Of a stretch of 60,305 nucleotides of DNA, positions 8,188-15,540 are shown in pieces (position 1 is the first letter of the stretch; each line of letters starts with the position of its first letter). Source of the stretch: a virus; the IMG/VR virus record IMGVR_UViG_3300022902_000970, positions 1 through 60,305 of that record; one strand, 5' to 3'. Made by a program: the position numbers and the translations under genes. The notes beneath the pieces are model-generated. The model searched no databases, had not been told where the DNA came from, and saw only the letters and a program-made list of their open reading frames with translations.

Positions 8188-8530
8188 AATCTCTCATGTC
8201 GAAAAAGGCTGGGGTTACGAAAAATGGATTGTAAATAAAAAAGAATATTGTGGAAAATTGCTATTTTTCCATCAAGGTAAAAGATGCTCTTGGCATTATC
8301 ATAAATTAAAAGATGAAGTGTTCTATCTTCAATCTGGCGAGTTAATAGTAAAATTCTCCGACCAAGATGATATAGAAAAAGCAGAAGAGATTATACTCAA
8401 ACCAGGAGGCAACTTTTACGTCTATCCAGGTCTACGACATCAAATGATAGCGCTTAAGCCATCACAACTGTTTGAGTTTTCAACAGAACATTTTGATTCA
8501 GATTCATATAGAGTGATTAAAGGAGATTAA
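8162..8530 (+). CDS. cupin-domain sugar isomerase-like protein
   Basis: 122-residue single cupin. W-G-Y-E-K-W near residue 17 is the usual entry of mannose-6-phosphate-isomerase-type cupins. The metal ligands are visible in W-H-Y-H (about 43-46), D-E-V-F and G-L-R-H-Q-M (about 96-101). It could be a sugar-phosphate isomerase or epimerase, or a binding protein; the short length argues for a stand-alone cupin of polysaccharide clusters. It overlaps the HAD gene by 26 bases, and its own site is a distant AAGGA. It is followed one base later by the RmlB-like gene. Confidence 0.7.
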   Translation: MSTLNQAPEISHVEKGWGYEKWIVNKKEYCGKLLFFHQGKRCSWHYHKLKDEVFYLQSGELIVKFSDQDDIEKAEEIILKPGGNFYVYPGLRHQMIALKPSQLFEFSTEHFDSDSYRVIKGD

Positions 8531-8531
8531 T

Positions 8532-9482
8532 ATGAAACTCGTTGTTATTACAGGATGTCTAGGTTTAATTGGCTCATACGTCACCCGTAAGTGCCTCTCT
8601 AAGGGATGGAAGGTCTATGGGGTAGATAACCTCACCTATGCGGCAAACAAATCGTTTCTAGAGCTATTTAAGAGGGATTCTAACTTTACCTTCCTAGAAG
8701 AAGATATTGCTCAACTTAAATCTTTACCAGATTGTGATTATGTTATTAATATTGCTGCGGAATCTCACGTAGGTAATAGCATCATTGATAGTAGTGATTT
8801 TATCGAAACAAACGTAAATGGAGTTAAAAACCTGCTCGATCTTATACGAAATAAACCAGATAACACCATGAAGCGCCCCGTATTCTTTCACTTCAGCACT
8901 GATGAAGTTTATGGAGACATCACCGAAGGCGAGCATGTAGAGACAGACCCTCTTATCCCAAGTAACCCTTATTCAGCCTCCAAGGCGTCGTCAGACATGC
9001 TTATCTTGGCTTGGGCAAGGACTTACGGCGTAAAATATGTTATTGTTCGCCCCACAAATAACTATGGCGAAGGGCAATATCCAGAAAAGCTTATTCCTTT
9101 GTGTGTGAAGCTCCTCCAACGAGGAAAAAAGATTATGCTTCACGACGGAGGCGAACCAATCCGCAACTGGCTTCACGCAGACGATACAGCAGAAGCAGTT
9201 ACAACTATCGTCGAGTCTGGAAAGACAGATGAAATATTCAATATTCCCGGAGACTTCGAGCAGAAGAATTATTTAACTGTTAAAAAAGTCATCGAAGCAT
9301 ACTATAATAATGATGTAAAATGGAAAGATTACGTGGACTTAAATCACAAACGCCCTGGACAAGATGTAAGATACGCTTTGAATGGCGATAAGTTAAGACA
9401 ACTCGGCTGGAAACCTACAAAGGTTTTTGACGAAGAGATTATAAAGCTTGTTGAGTTTTATAAAGAGAATTTCAAATGGTAA
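8532..9482 (+). CDS. rmlB: dTDP-glucose 4,6-dehydratase-like SDR
   Basis: 316 residues with a strong AAGGAG site. T-G-C-L-G-L-I-G at 7-14 binds NAD. F-F-H-F-S-T-D-E-V-Y-G-D near residue 115 contains the T-D-E dehydratase triad typical of RmlB, and N-P-Y-S-A-S-K (about 144-150) is the catalytic tyrosine/lysine pair. R-P-T-N-N-Y-G and R-N-W-L-H-A-D-D-T complete the RmlB signature. It makes the 4-keto-6-deoxy intermediate needed by the upstream C-methyltransferase and reductases. Variants acting on CDP-, GDP- or UDP-sugars share these motifs, so dTDP-glucose is the likely but not proven substrate. Confidence 0.85.
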   Translation: MKLVVITGCLGLIGSYVTRKCLSKGWKVYGVDNLTYAANKSFLELFKRDSNFTFLEEDIAQLKSLPDCDYVINIAAESHVGNSIIDSSDFIETNVNGVKNLLDLIRNKPDNTMKRPVFFHFSTDEVYGDITEGEHVETDPLIPSNPYSASKASSDMLILAWARTYGVKYVIVRPTNNYGEGQYPEKLIPLCVKLLQRGKKIMLHDGGEPIRNWLHADDTAEAVTTIVESGKTDEIFNIPGDFEQKNYLTVKKVIEAYYNNDVKWKDYVDLNHKRPGQDVRYALNGDKLRQLGWKPTKVFDEEIIKLVEFYKENFKW

Positions 9483-9492
9483 GGAGAAACAA

Positions 9493-9684
9493 ATGAAACT
9501 TTCAAATCAAGGAATGGGTACTCTTATGATGTGCCTTCAGAAATCCCTCATGGAACAAAGTGATATCATGCCTATGCTGCAAGAACTTAATTTCGAATTA
9601 GAAGGAGAAGAAATTGTTTGCGTCAACCCACCTAAGATAGAATTAAATACAACAGAATTTTATCAAGAAGATGAGGATGCCTAA
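9493..9684 (+). CDS. small acidic hypothetical protein
   Basis: 63 residues from ATG 9493 with an AAGGAGA site eight bases upstream. It opens M-K-L-S-N-Q-G-M-G-T-L-M-M-C-L-Q-K and ends in an acidic tail. Similar short proteins precede zinc-ribbon and sigma-factor genes in marine T4-like phages, as far as I recall, but I recognise no function. The stop overlaps the next gene's start region. Confidence 0.65.
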   Translation: MKLSNQGMGTLMMCLQKSLMEQSDIMPMLQELNFELEGEEIVCVNPPKIELNTTEFYQEDEDA

Positions 9685-9961
9685 ATATTTTTATAAATGT
9701 GTAGACGAAACCTGCTCTCGCGTTTTTGAAATTGTTCATTCGATGTCTGAAAAATTAATATCTTGTTCGCAATGTACAAAAGATTGTGAACGAGATATTG
9801 CTATAGAAAGGATGCCTCCAATCTCTATTCAAATTATCAAAGAGAGAGAAACAATTAACCAAGGTAAGAAGCCAGGGGAATTGGTAAAAAAAAACATAGA
9901 AGAGTTTAGAAAAGCTCTGAAGGAAGAACAAAAAAAATTAAGCGATGTGGAATATAAATGA
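9677..9961 (+). CDS. FmdB-like zinc-ribbon protein
   Basis: I choose ATG 9677 over the in-frame ATG at 9671 because the FmdB-type family begins M-P-x-Y-x-Y-x-C, and here the protein opens M-P-K-Y-F-Y-K-C. Cysteine pairs C-x4-C and C-x2-C, with an additional C in C-S-Q-C-T-K-D-C, can form one zinc ribbon. The C-terminal half is a charged helix. This may be a small DNA- or RNA-polymerase-binding regulator, and the late sigma factor two genes later makes a transcription role plausible, but that is inference. Confidence 0.6.
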   Translation: MPKYFYKCVDETCSRVFEIVHSMSEKLISCSQCTKDCERDIAIERMPPISIQIIKERETINQGKKPGELVKKNIEEFRKALKEEQKKLSDVEYK

Positions 9962-10380
9962 ATAAAATAATTTTAGCTATTTCTGTTATTGTTAATTTAC
10001 TTCTCATAGCATTTGTTGTGGGCTTGCTTCCTTTCTTGTTGTCTTCGTCGATAGTTGTAGTAGGGCTTCTTGTGTGGTATATTAAAAAACTAACAAGCCA
10101 GATTAATGATATAACGGCAAATTTTGATGATTTATACTCACAAATTGAAAGCTATGAACAACATGTTGAAAGTATACACAGTTTAGAAATGTTTTACGGA
10201 GATCAAACCCTCCAAGGGTTAATAAAACATTCACGTTCCTTGTTGAACGAAATTTATGATTTCCAAGAAAAATTTATTACACAAGAGGAAGAAGAATTTG
10301 AGCGAGAAACCGAAGACACGCAAACGCCGGAAGAAGAAAAATCTATACTTTACCGAAGTTCACCAGAAAGCGATAGTTGA
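9958..10380 (+). CDS. membrane-anchored coiled-coil protein
   Basis: 140 residues. Residues about 4-42 are strongly hydrophobic, forming one long or two short membrane segments. A heptad-like region with T-S-Q-I-N-D-I-T-A-N-F-D-D-L-Y-S-Q-I-E-S-Y-E then follows, and a very acidic C-terminus. The layout (inner-membrane anchor plus a coiled coil) is seen in many small phage proteins between zinc-ribbon and sigma-factor genes. Function unknown. It overlaps the previous gene by four bases (ATGA), and its 3' end overlaps the sigma-factor gene by more than 80 bases. Confidence 0.55.
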   Translation: MNKIILAISVIVNLLLIAFVVGLLPFLLSSSIVVVGLLVWYIKKLTSQINDITANFDDLYSQIESYEQHVESIHSLEMFYGDQTLQGLIKHSRSLLNEIYDFQEKFITQEEEEFERETEDTQTPEEEKSILYRSSPESDS

Positions 10381-10999
10381 GTACGCCTTAACAGATTGCA
10401 GAAAAGTAAGAACTGACCTTTATGTTCAATACATTGGTCCTGTTTTCGATGAGATGGTAGACAAGATTACTTATACCTATAAGTTTACTACACTACCTAA
10501 CATTGATGTGCTTAAGGATGAATGTAAGATATGGCTTACTACCATTTTAGACAAGTTCGACCCTGAAAAAGGCTCCAAAGCCTTTTCTTACTTTAGTGTT
10601 ATAACAAAAAATTGGTTCATCCATAAGGTAAAAAAGAACTCTAAAAACCTTAAGAAAGAGATAAACTATGAAGATGCTGTAGGAGAAATAGAACAACAAT
10701 TCTTATCAGAAGAGAATGCTTATTTAGAAAAACGAGAAAAATACGAATTCTGGCAATCCTTGATGAAAGAATTCGATACGTGGGAAAAACAAAAATTAAA
10801 AGAAAACGAAAGAAAAGTTTTAAATGCTATTATTGATCTCTTCGATAATGTAGATGAACTAGAAATTTTTAATAAAAAAGCTATTTATATGCATATAAGA
10901 GAATTGACAAATCTTAATACTAAACAAGTGGTTAATAATTTGAATAGATTAAGAGAGAAATATAGAAATTTTAAAAAAGATTATAACAAGGATATATAA
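10298..10999 (+). CDS. 55: late transcription sigma factor, T4 gp55-like
   Basis: I place the start at TTG 10298, preceded by AGAGGAAGAAG; an in-frame ATG at 10256 has no good site. The product of about 233 residues begins with a K/R-rich stretch. It carries the gp55-type core: K-F-D-P-E-K-G-S-K-A-F-S-Y-F-S-V-I-T-K-N-W-F-I near residue 90 is the sigma region-2-like sequence, and helices toward the C-terminus end with R-E-L-T-N-L-N-T-K-Q-V-V-N-N-L-N. In T4, gp55 redirects host RNA polymerase to late promoters of form TATAAATA. Here it should turn on the structural genes that follow. Confidence 0.8.
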   Translation: MSEKPKTRKRRKKKNLYFTEVHQKAIVEYALTDCRKVRTDLYVQYIGPVFDEMVDKITYTYKFTTLPNIDVLKDECKIWLTTILDKFDPEKGSKAFSYFSVITKNWFIHKVKKNSKNLKKEINYEDAVGEIEQQFLSEENAYLEKREKYEFWQSLMKEFDTWEKQKLKENERKVLNAIIDLFDNVDELEIFNKKAIYMHIRELTNLNTKQVVNNLNRLREKYRNFKKDYNKDI

Positions 11000-11293
11000 A
11001 TGGCAGGCTCTGATTTAGAAAATTGTCTCGATGCGGCTTTAGAAAACGTTAAAAACGATAGAGCTTTGGCTTTAACGTTGCTGGCGGATCTAATGAAATA
11101 CATCCAAGTAGAAGAAGCTCGTCATAAAGAAGTAGGTCTCACAGCCGCCAAATACCTTGAAACGTTACAACGCTCTAATGAGCAATTAGTAAAATTATCC
11201 ACCTTGTTATACAAAAAGAATAATCAAGAAGTAGGTCTTACACCTGACATCAAAGAAGATTTATATTCTCTTATTCAAAACAGCGAGGACTAA
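11000..11293 (+). CDS. small helical hypothetical protein
   Basis: 97 residues, wholly helical in appearance (A-L-A-L-T-L-L-A-D-L-M-K-Y-I-Q-V and L-Q-R-S-N-E-Q-L-V-K-L). It follows the sigma factor immediately and precedes the hub gene by two bases. Size and helix content would also fit a small terminase subunit, and none is recognised elsewhere in the window, but nothing specific supports that. No known motif. Confidence 0.6.
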   Translation: MAGSDLENCLDAALENVKNDRALALTLLADLMKYIQVEEARHKEVGLTAAKYLETLQRSNEQLVKLSTLLYKKNNQEVGLTPDIKEDLYSLIQNSED

Positions 11294-11295
11294 AC

Positions 11296-14200
11296 ATGGG
11301 TACTAAATCTTTTCGCAGAGCACTAGAGGAACAAAGACAAAGCGAAGATGGCTTAAGATTTGTAAGCAGAGCTTTAGATTTGCTGGCAGAAAAAGATGAG
11401 ATTTTAGATCACGGACCTTATCTTGCGTTTGTTTTGCGGGTAGAAATCCAAGAAGGTACGCACCCCAAGACAGGAGATAATGATTGGCTATCTAGGTTGC
11501 AATCCCAAGAAGTAAGATATCAAGCCGCCGCCTCCTCTAATTCTAAAAAAGTAAAGATACCTAATCCGGTCGCTGGTATAAGAAAAATGATTGTAACAGC
11601 CCGCGTCGCCCGAGATATTTTTCCTAGAGCCCCTAATAACCCATCACCAGGCTCATTCCCGCAACCGGACATTCACGCTTGGATCCCTTTCCCGACTCAG
11701 TTTGGTAATATAGATGAAGTAGATTCAGTTTCTAATTATTATATTACTCAGCATACCCAATTCATTTCTGAGTCCGAAAGAGTATTTGAGTATGGTATTC
11801 CTGCGCCCGGCAGTTTAGTACTTGTAGATTGGATAAAGAAGGGGCAAGATGGACCCCAAATGCCCATTTATAAAAGACCTTTAAGGACTGGGCAATCTGG
11901 CACTAAATCGTTACAAGACGAATGCAAAAAACAAAACCAGCAAACCAACCCTCCCCCCGGCAGTAGTAAACGTCAAAATACTCATCCCGGTAATAATAAA
12001 ACAGGACATATCTCCCCACCACCCAACGCCGGGTTTCGCAACTACCCCATATATAGTCACTTAACACCCCGGCTTCGCGGAAAAGGAATTATTCAGGGCG
12101 GAACAACGAGCCGGGATTATTTTAACAGCGACCAAAACCTTTTGAATAATATAAATTATCTTTTAGCTTCCATGCAGGTAATGCAATATTACGTTCAAGA
12201 CCTGGCTTTATCAGGGTGGATTCAAAAGCAATTTAAAATTTGTTCCAATTGGCCTGGTGTACGAGCGAAGATATACTACACGCCAAACGGAGGAGCGACC
12301 TATAAGGCACACGCTTCAGGGTCTCAACACAAAACAGGTAAAGCGGTAGATTTTGGGATTAAAATCTTTCCCACAATAGATAAAAATAACGCTCAACATC
12401 AACAAATAATGACGGATTATGTTACCGCTAATCATAAGAGAAGTTTTATGAAGTGGCGCAAAAAACGAAGATCGCGAAGACGCATGTCTGACGCCGACGC
12501 AGCGGTCGCATTCGCGGGAAAAGGGGTAAAATTGAGTTATGATTTTGCTTATGCTATCATAGCTTCTTTAATTGTAAAAGGAAAAATTAAAGATGGAGGT
12601 TGGGGAACTTACAAAAATGGTTCCGCCAAATCCACACGACAAGGCGGGACATATTACGACAGTTATAAAAATTTGTCTGCCGTTCCAGTAGATTCCACTC
12701 ACTGGGATTACCATAATAATCGTCGCTGGATGTGGGTAGCAGTTGAAAGTTCGAGAGAAAAAAAATGGTTTCAAGAATATTGGAAAGCATGGCGGAAAAA
12801 GAATAATTTAACGCAACACCAAGCCTCAAAGATGAAATATTGGATAAAATTTCAGATGGATTCTAAATTTACCACTCCCCAGGTTGATAGCTGGTATGGA
12901 GCTTTAACCACAGGCGCAGCCGCCTCCTTCGGAACACCACTCCCCTCACCAGAAACGGTGTTGCAATATTGGACCGATAATAATTTAATTTTAAAAGTAC
13001 AAGAAACAGGATATAGTAAGGCAGCTCTTAAAATCACCATTCCTCCTAGTACGCCCACCCCTACAAATACGTCTCAAGCACCGACACCTGCTGAAGCCAC
13101 ACCTCCCACCGCCGTAGCGGCGGTTATCCCTCCTCCTAATCAAGGACCGGGCTCCACCGGCGCCCAACACCGGGCAATGGCGATGGGCAACATGGGCACT
13201 CCCAGCGGCGGTGGCGGCGGATCTACTCCTCCTAAACCACAACCCACTCCCGCAACCGCTCCACCGACAACAAAAACTACTCCTAAGAAAGCCGACCCCA
13301 CACAACCTAAAAATGATTGTGCTAAAACCCCCTCTGGGACAACACCTACCCCGCCATCTTCGAAAAAGAACACCAAGGGCAATAAAAATACAGCACCTCC
13401 CGGAAAATCGCAACCAGTTCCTAAAGCACCTCCAGGAACTATAGAATATCCTTCTCAAAAGCCTCAATGGAAGAAAAACAAATATAATACTGCCCTAAAA
13501 GCCACCATGTTCGTAATCCACGAGACAGGAAAATCCAAACCTGCTTACCATGTAGCTAAAGAAAATTATGAACGTTCCCAAAAACGAAATAAAGATGGTG
13601 CCGGCTGGATGCATTTTTACGGCGGTCGAGCAGGAGAAATCATCCAACAGCTTCCGACTAATTCTCCCGCCCTTCATGCCAACTGGGCTAGTACTAATGC
13701 TATCGGCTACGAAGTATCTAATCTTGGTGCTATCCCATCATCTTCTACGCTGCTTAAGAAAGCGATTATAGACCAACGAGGTCTTAAAATCTTGGGACCT
13801 GATGGCAACATTGGTGGTAAATTCGGCAACGGCAAAGTAAAATCTTTAGGCTTGTATCCTGGGAAAAATTACACGCTCCCAGGAGAAAAACAATGTTTAA
13901 AAGTCTGGGAGACGATCAAATGGCTGGTAGGTACATCAAAACCACAGAAAGAATTATCTTTAAGTATCGTTTTCCCTGCTGTTCTTAATGATACGACCAA
14001 GAAGATTGGAACAGGTCTACATAGCTCAAAACTGGGCGGGTCTTCAAAAGAAAAAGTTTTTGTTTGGGGAAGATTTAATCCATTAAAGCCGCCTTTGTTT
14101 AAAAATGGAAATTATATGTCTTCGTGGAAAAAAGGACAACCATCTACTTTTGAAAGTCGCTTGTCATGGAAAGTAGAAAAGCCTTTCCAACATGGTATTG

Positions 14201-14529
14201 TGGGACATCACAGGTGGCAAGACAACGACGGTTGCTTTATAGAGTTTTATTGTTTGGGCAGAGCGCTAGGAATGACTAGTCCAGACGCATATTTTGCTGC
14301 CATCGGTGCGTTAGCTCTAACCTCTGATAAGACACCAACAGGAGCAAAAAATGTAACTTTCCTCCCAGATTATAAAAAAGCTAACTATGTTAAAGTCGGT
14401 CGAGACATCTGGGGTAATAACGGCGACATCAACTGGAAACAATGGATGAGTAGCATTCCCAAAGCTCTTCTTAAAGATAGAGGTAAGAAGTATGAAACCG
14501 GTACAGGCATTTATGAAAAATTTATTTAA
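11296..14529 (+). CDS. baseplate hub with M15-type peptidase and amidase domains
   Basis: 1077 residues. Residues 1-200 resemble a gp5-like hub N-terminus ending in G-S-L-V-L-V-D-W. Around 320-475 lies an M15/VanY-type peptidase: G-S-Q-H-K-T-G-K-A-V-D-F (zinc H and D) and later S-T-H-W-D-Y-H (catalytic/zinc H). Residues about 580-715 are a proline/threonine-rich linker with a glycine run. Residues about 728-1010 form an amidase_2 domain with V-I-H-E-T, A-L-H-A-N-W and G-H-H-R-W-Q-D-N-D-G-C; the H-to-C spacing of 8 equals H122/C130 of T7 lysozyme. It should cut peptide cross-bridges and the muramoyl-alanine bond during DNA injection, and might also serve in lysis. Confidence 0.8.
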   Translation: MGTKSFRRALEEQRQSEDGLRFVSRALDLLAEKDEILDHGPYLAFVLRVEIQEGTHPKTGDNDWLSRLQSQEVRYQAAASSNSKKVKIPNPVAGIRKMIVTARVARDIFPRAPNNPSPGSFPQPDIHAWIPFPTQFGNIDEVDSVSNYYITQHTQFISESERVFEYGIPAPGSLVLVDWIKKGQDGPQMPIYKRPLRTGQSGTKSLQDECKKQNQQTNPPPGSSKRQNTHPGNNKTGHISPPPNAGFRNYPIYSHLTPRLRGKGIIQGGTTSRDYFNSDQNLLNNINYLLASMQVMQYYVQDLALSGWIQKQFKICSNWPGVRAKIYYTPNGGATYKAHASGSQHKTGKAVDFGIKIFPTIDKNNAQHQQIMTDYVTANHKRSFMKWRKKRRSRRRMSDADAAVAFAGKGVKLSYDFAYAIIASLIVKGKIKDGGWGTYKNGSAKSTRQGGTYYDSYKNLSAVPVDSTHWDYHNNRRWMWVAVESSREKKWFQEYWKAWRKKNNLTQHQASKMKYWIKFQMDSKFTTPQVDSWYGALTTGAAASFGTPLPSPETVLQYWTDNNLILKVQETGYSKAALKITIPPSTPTPTNTSQAPTPAEATPPTAVAAVIPPPNQGPGSTGAQHRAMAMGNMGTPSGGGGGSTPPKPQPTPATAPPTTKTTPKKADPTQPKNDCAKTPSGTTPTPPSSKKNTKGNKNTAPPGKSQPVPKAPPGTIEYPSQKPQWKKNKYNTALKATMFVIHETGKSKPAYHVAKENYERSQKRNKDGAGWMHFYGGRAGEIIQQLPTNSPALHANWASTNAIGYEVSNLGAIPSSSTLLKKAIIDQRGLKILGPDGNIGGKFGNGKVKSLGLYPGKNYTLPGEKQCLKVWETIKWLVGTSKPQKELSLSIVFPAVLNDTTKKIGTGLHSSKLGGSSKEKVFVWGRFNPLKPPLFKNGNYMSSWKKGQPSTFESRLSWKVEKPFQHGIVGHHRWQDNDGCFIEFYCLGRALGMTSPDAYFAAIGALALTSDKTPTGAKNVTFLPDYKKANYVKVGRDIWGNNGDINWKQWMSSIPKALLKDRGKKYETGTGIYEKFI

Positions 14530-14546
14530 AGCCAAGGAGCTTCAAC

Positions 14547-15497
14547 ATGGTTCAATTTAAACAAAACAATCCTTATGAAGGCATGGCAGAGCCTGAAAAG
14601 ACAGATTATTCAAACCAGGAGTCACGTTCAATGCCTCACCAAACAGGCATTGCAGGTGCTGAGTTAAGAGAGGCAATCGCCAGATTCAATCAGCTTCCTT
14701 GTGAAAAGGTTATTAAAGGCAAGAATGATGCTTATATTGTCCTGGGGCGAGACCGAACAGGAACAGCTTTGCAAGGCAAAGGGATGCAAGGAGAAGCTAA
14801 AAGCTCTGCTATTGATATTGTAGTAGGAAGATGGAGTGGCGCAGTCCCTGAGACAGATGAGAACAATCAACATCTTTATTTAGACCCAGAGTTCCACCAA
14901 GACGCCGCTAGAATATATGTATCTCAAAATACTGATATTGATAAAAGCTTTGGTCTGGCAGACGGCAAAGTAGGGCACTATACCGATAGGTCTGCTATAG
15001 CATTAAAAGCTGATGGAATTAGGATAATCTCTAGGGAAGGAATAAAGCTAGTTACAAAGAACGTGCCGGATAGTGATGAAAAAAACTCTAAAGGGGGTCC
15101 AATAGACTTGCCTCAATTTGGAATCGATTTAATTGCTAATAACAATGATGATGATTTGCAACCACTAGTGAAAGGAAAAAATCTTGTTTTAGGATTAAAA
15201 TCTTTAACTCGGCACATTCACGATTTAAATAATATAGTAAAGAATTTCTTGCTATTCCAAATGAAATTCAATAAAGCAGTACAAGATCACGTTCATGTAA
15301 GTCCTTTCTGGGGCGACGATTGTGCCCCGTCAAACAATTTAAGCATGTTCGACGGACCTTTAAACATGAAAAATTTACAAGAAATTGTGGATGAAGATAC
15401 AAAAAAATTCAAACGCAATTTAATCGGTTTTGAAATGAAGTATTTAAAAGATAGCGGAAAGAAATATATTAATAGTGAATATAATAATACAAATTAA
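14547..15497 (+). CDS. baseplate/spike-associated structural protein (putative)
   Basis: 316 residues with a strong AAGGAG site. The middle part (A-I-D-I-V-V-G-R-W and G-L-A-D-G-K-V-G-H-Y-T-D-R-S-A-I-A-L-K-A-D-G-I-R-I-I) has short alternating strands with glycine turns, as in beta-helical spike proteins such as the gp5 C-terminal domain. The C-terminal third is helical. It lies directly after the hub, which supports a spike or hub-cap role. I do not recognise a named family. Confidence 0.5.
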   Translation: MVQFKQNNPYEGMAEPEKTDYSNQESRSMPHQTGIAGAELREAIARFNQLPCEKVIKGKNDAYIVLGRDRTGTALQGKGMQGEAKSSAIDIVVGRWSGAVPETDENNQHLYLDPEFHQDAARIYVSQNTDIDKSFGLADGKVGHYTDRSAIALKADGIRIISREGIKLVTKNVPDSDEKNSKGGPIDLPQFGIDLIANNNDDDLQPLVKGKNLVLGLKSLTRHIHDLNNIVKNFLLFQMKFNKAVQDHVHVSPFWGDDCAPSNNLSMFDGPLNMKNLQEIVDEDTKKFKRNLIGFEMKYLKDSGKKYINSEYNNTN

Positions 15498-15506
15498 TTA
15501 CTCTAT

Positions 15507-15524
15507 GATATATAATAAAATCAT
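15507..15524 (+). promoter_or_regulatory. possible promoter -10-like element before the giant gene
   Basis: The 43-base gap before 15541 contains TGATATATAATAAAATC, including TATAAT at 15511-15516. No matching -35 box is seen. An element with only the -10 part would fit a gp55-type late promoter. Confidence 0.25.
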
Positions 15525-15540
15525 TAGGTTAGGATAAACA

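Noticed and set aside
9887-9895. Nine-A run as a programmed frameshift site in the zinc-ribbon gene
   Set aside because: The run encodes lysines in an intact frame, and no alternative-frame continuation or stimulatory hairpin is visible.
12991-13467. A 158-codon minus-strand frame
   Set aside because: It is the antisense of the proline/threonine-rich linker of the hub gene. The arginine/glycine/cysteine-rich translation is a by-product of biased codons, without a ribosome-binding site.
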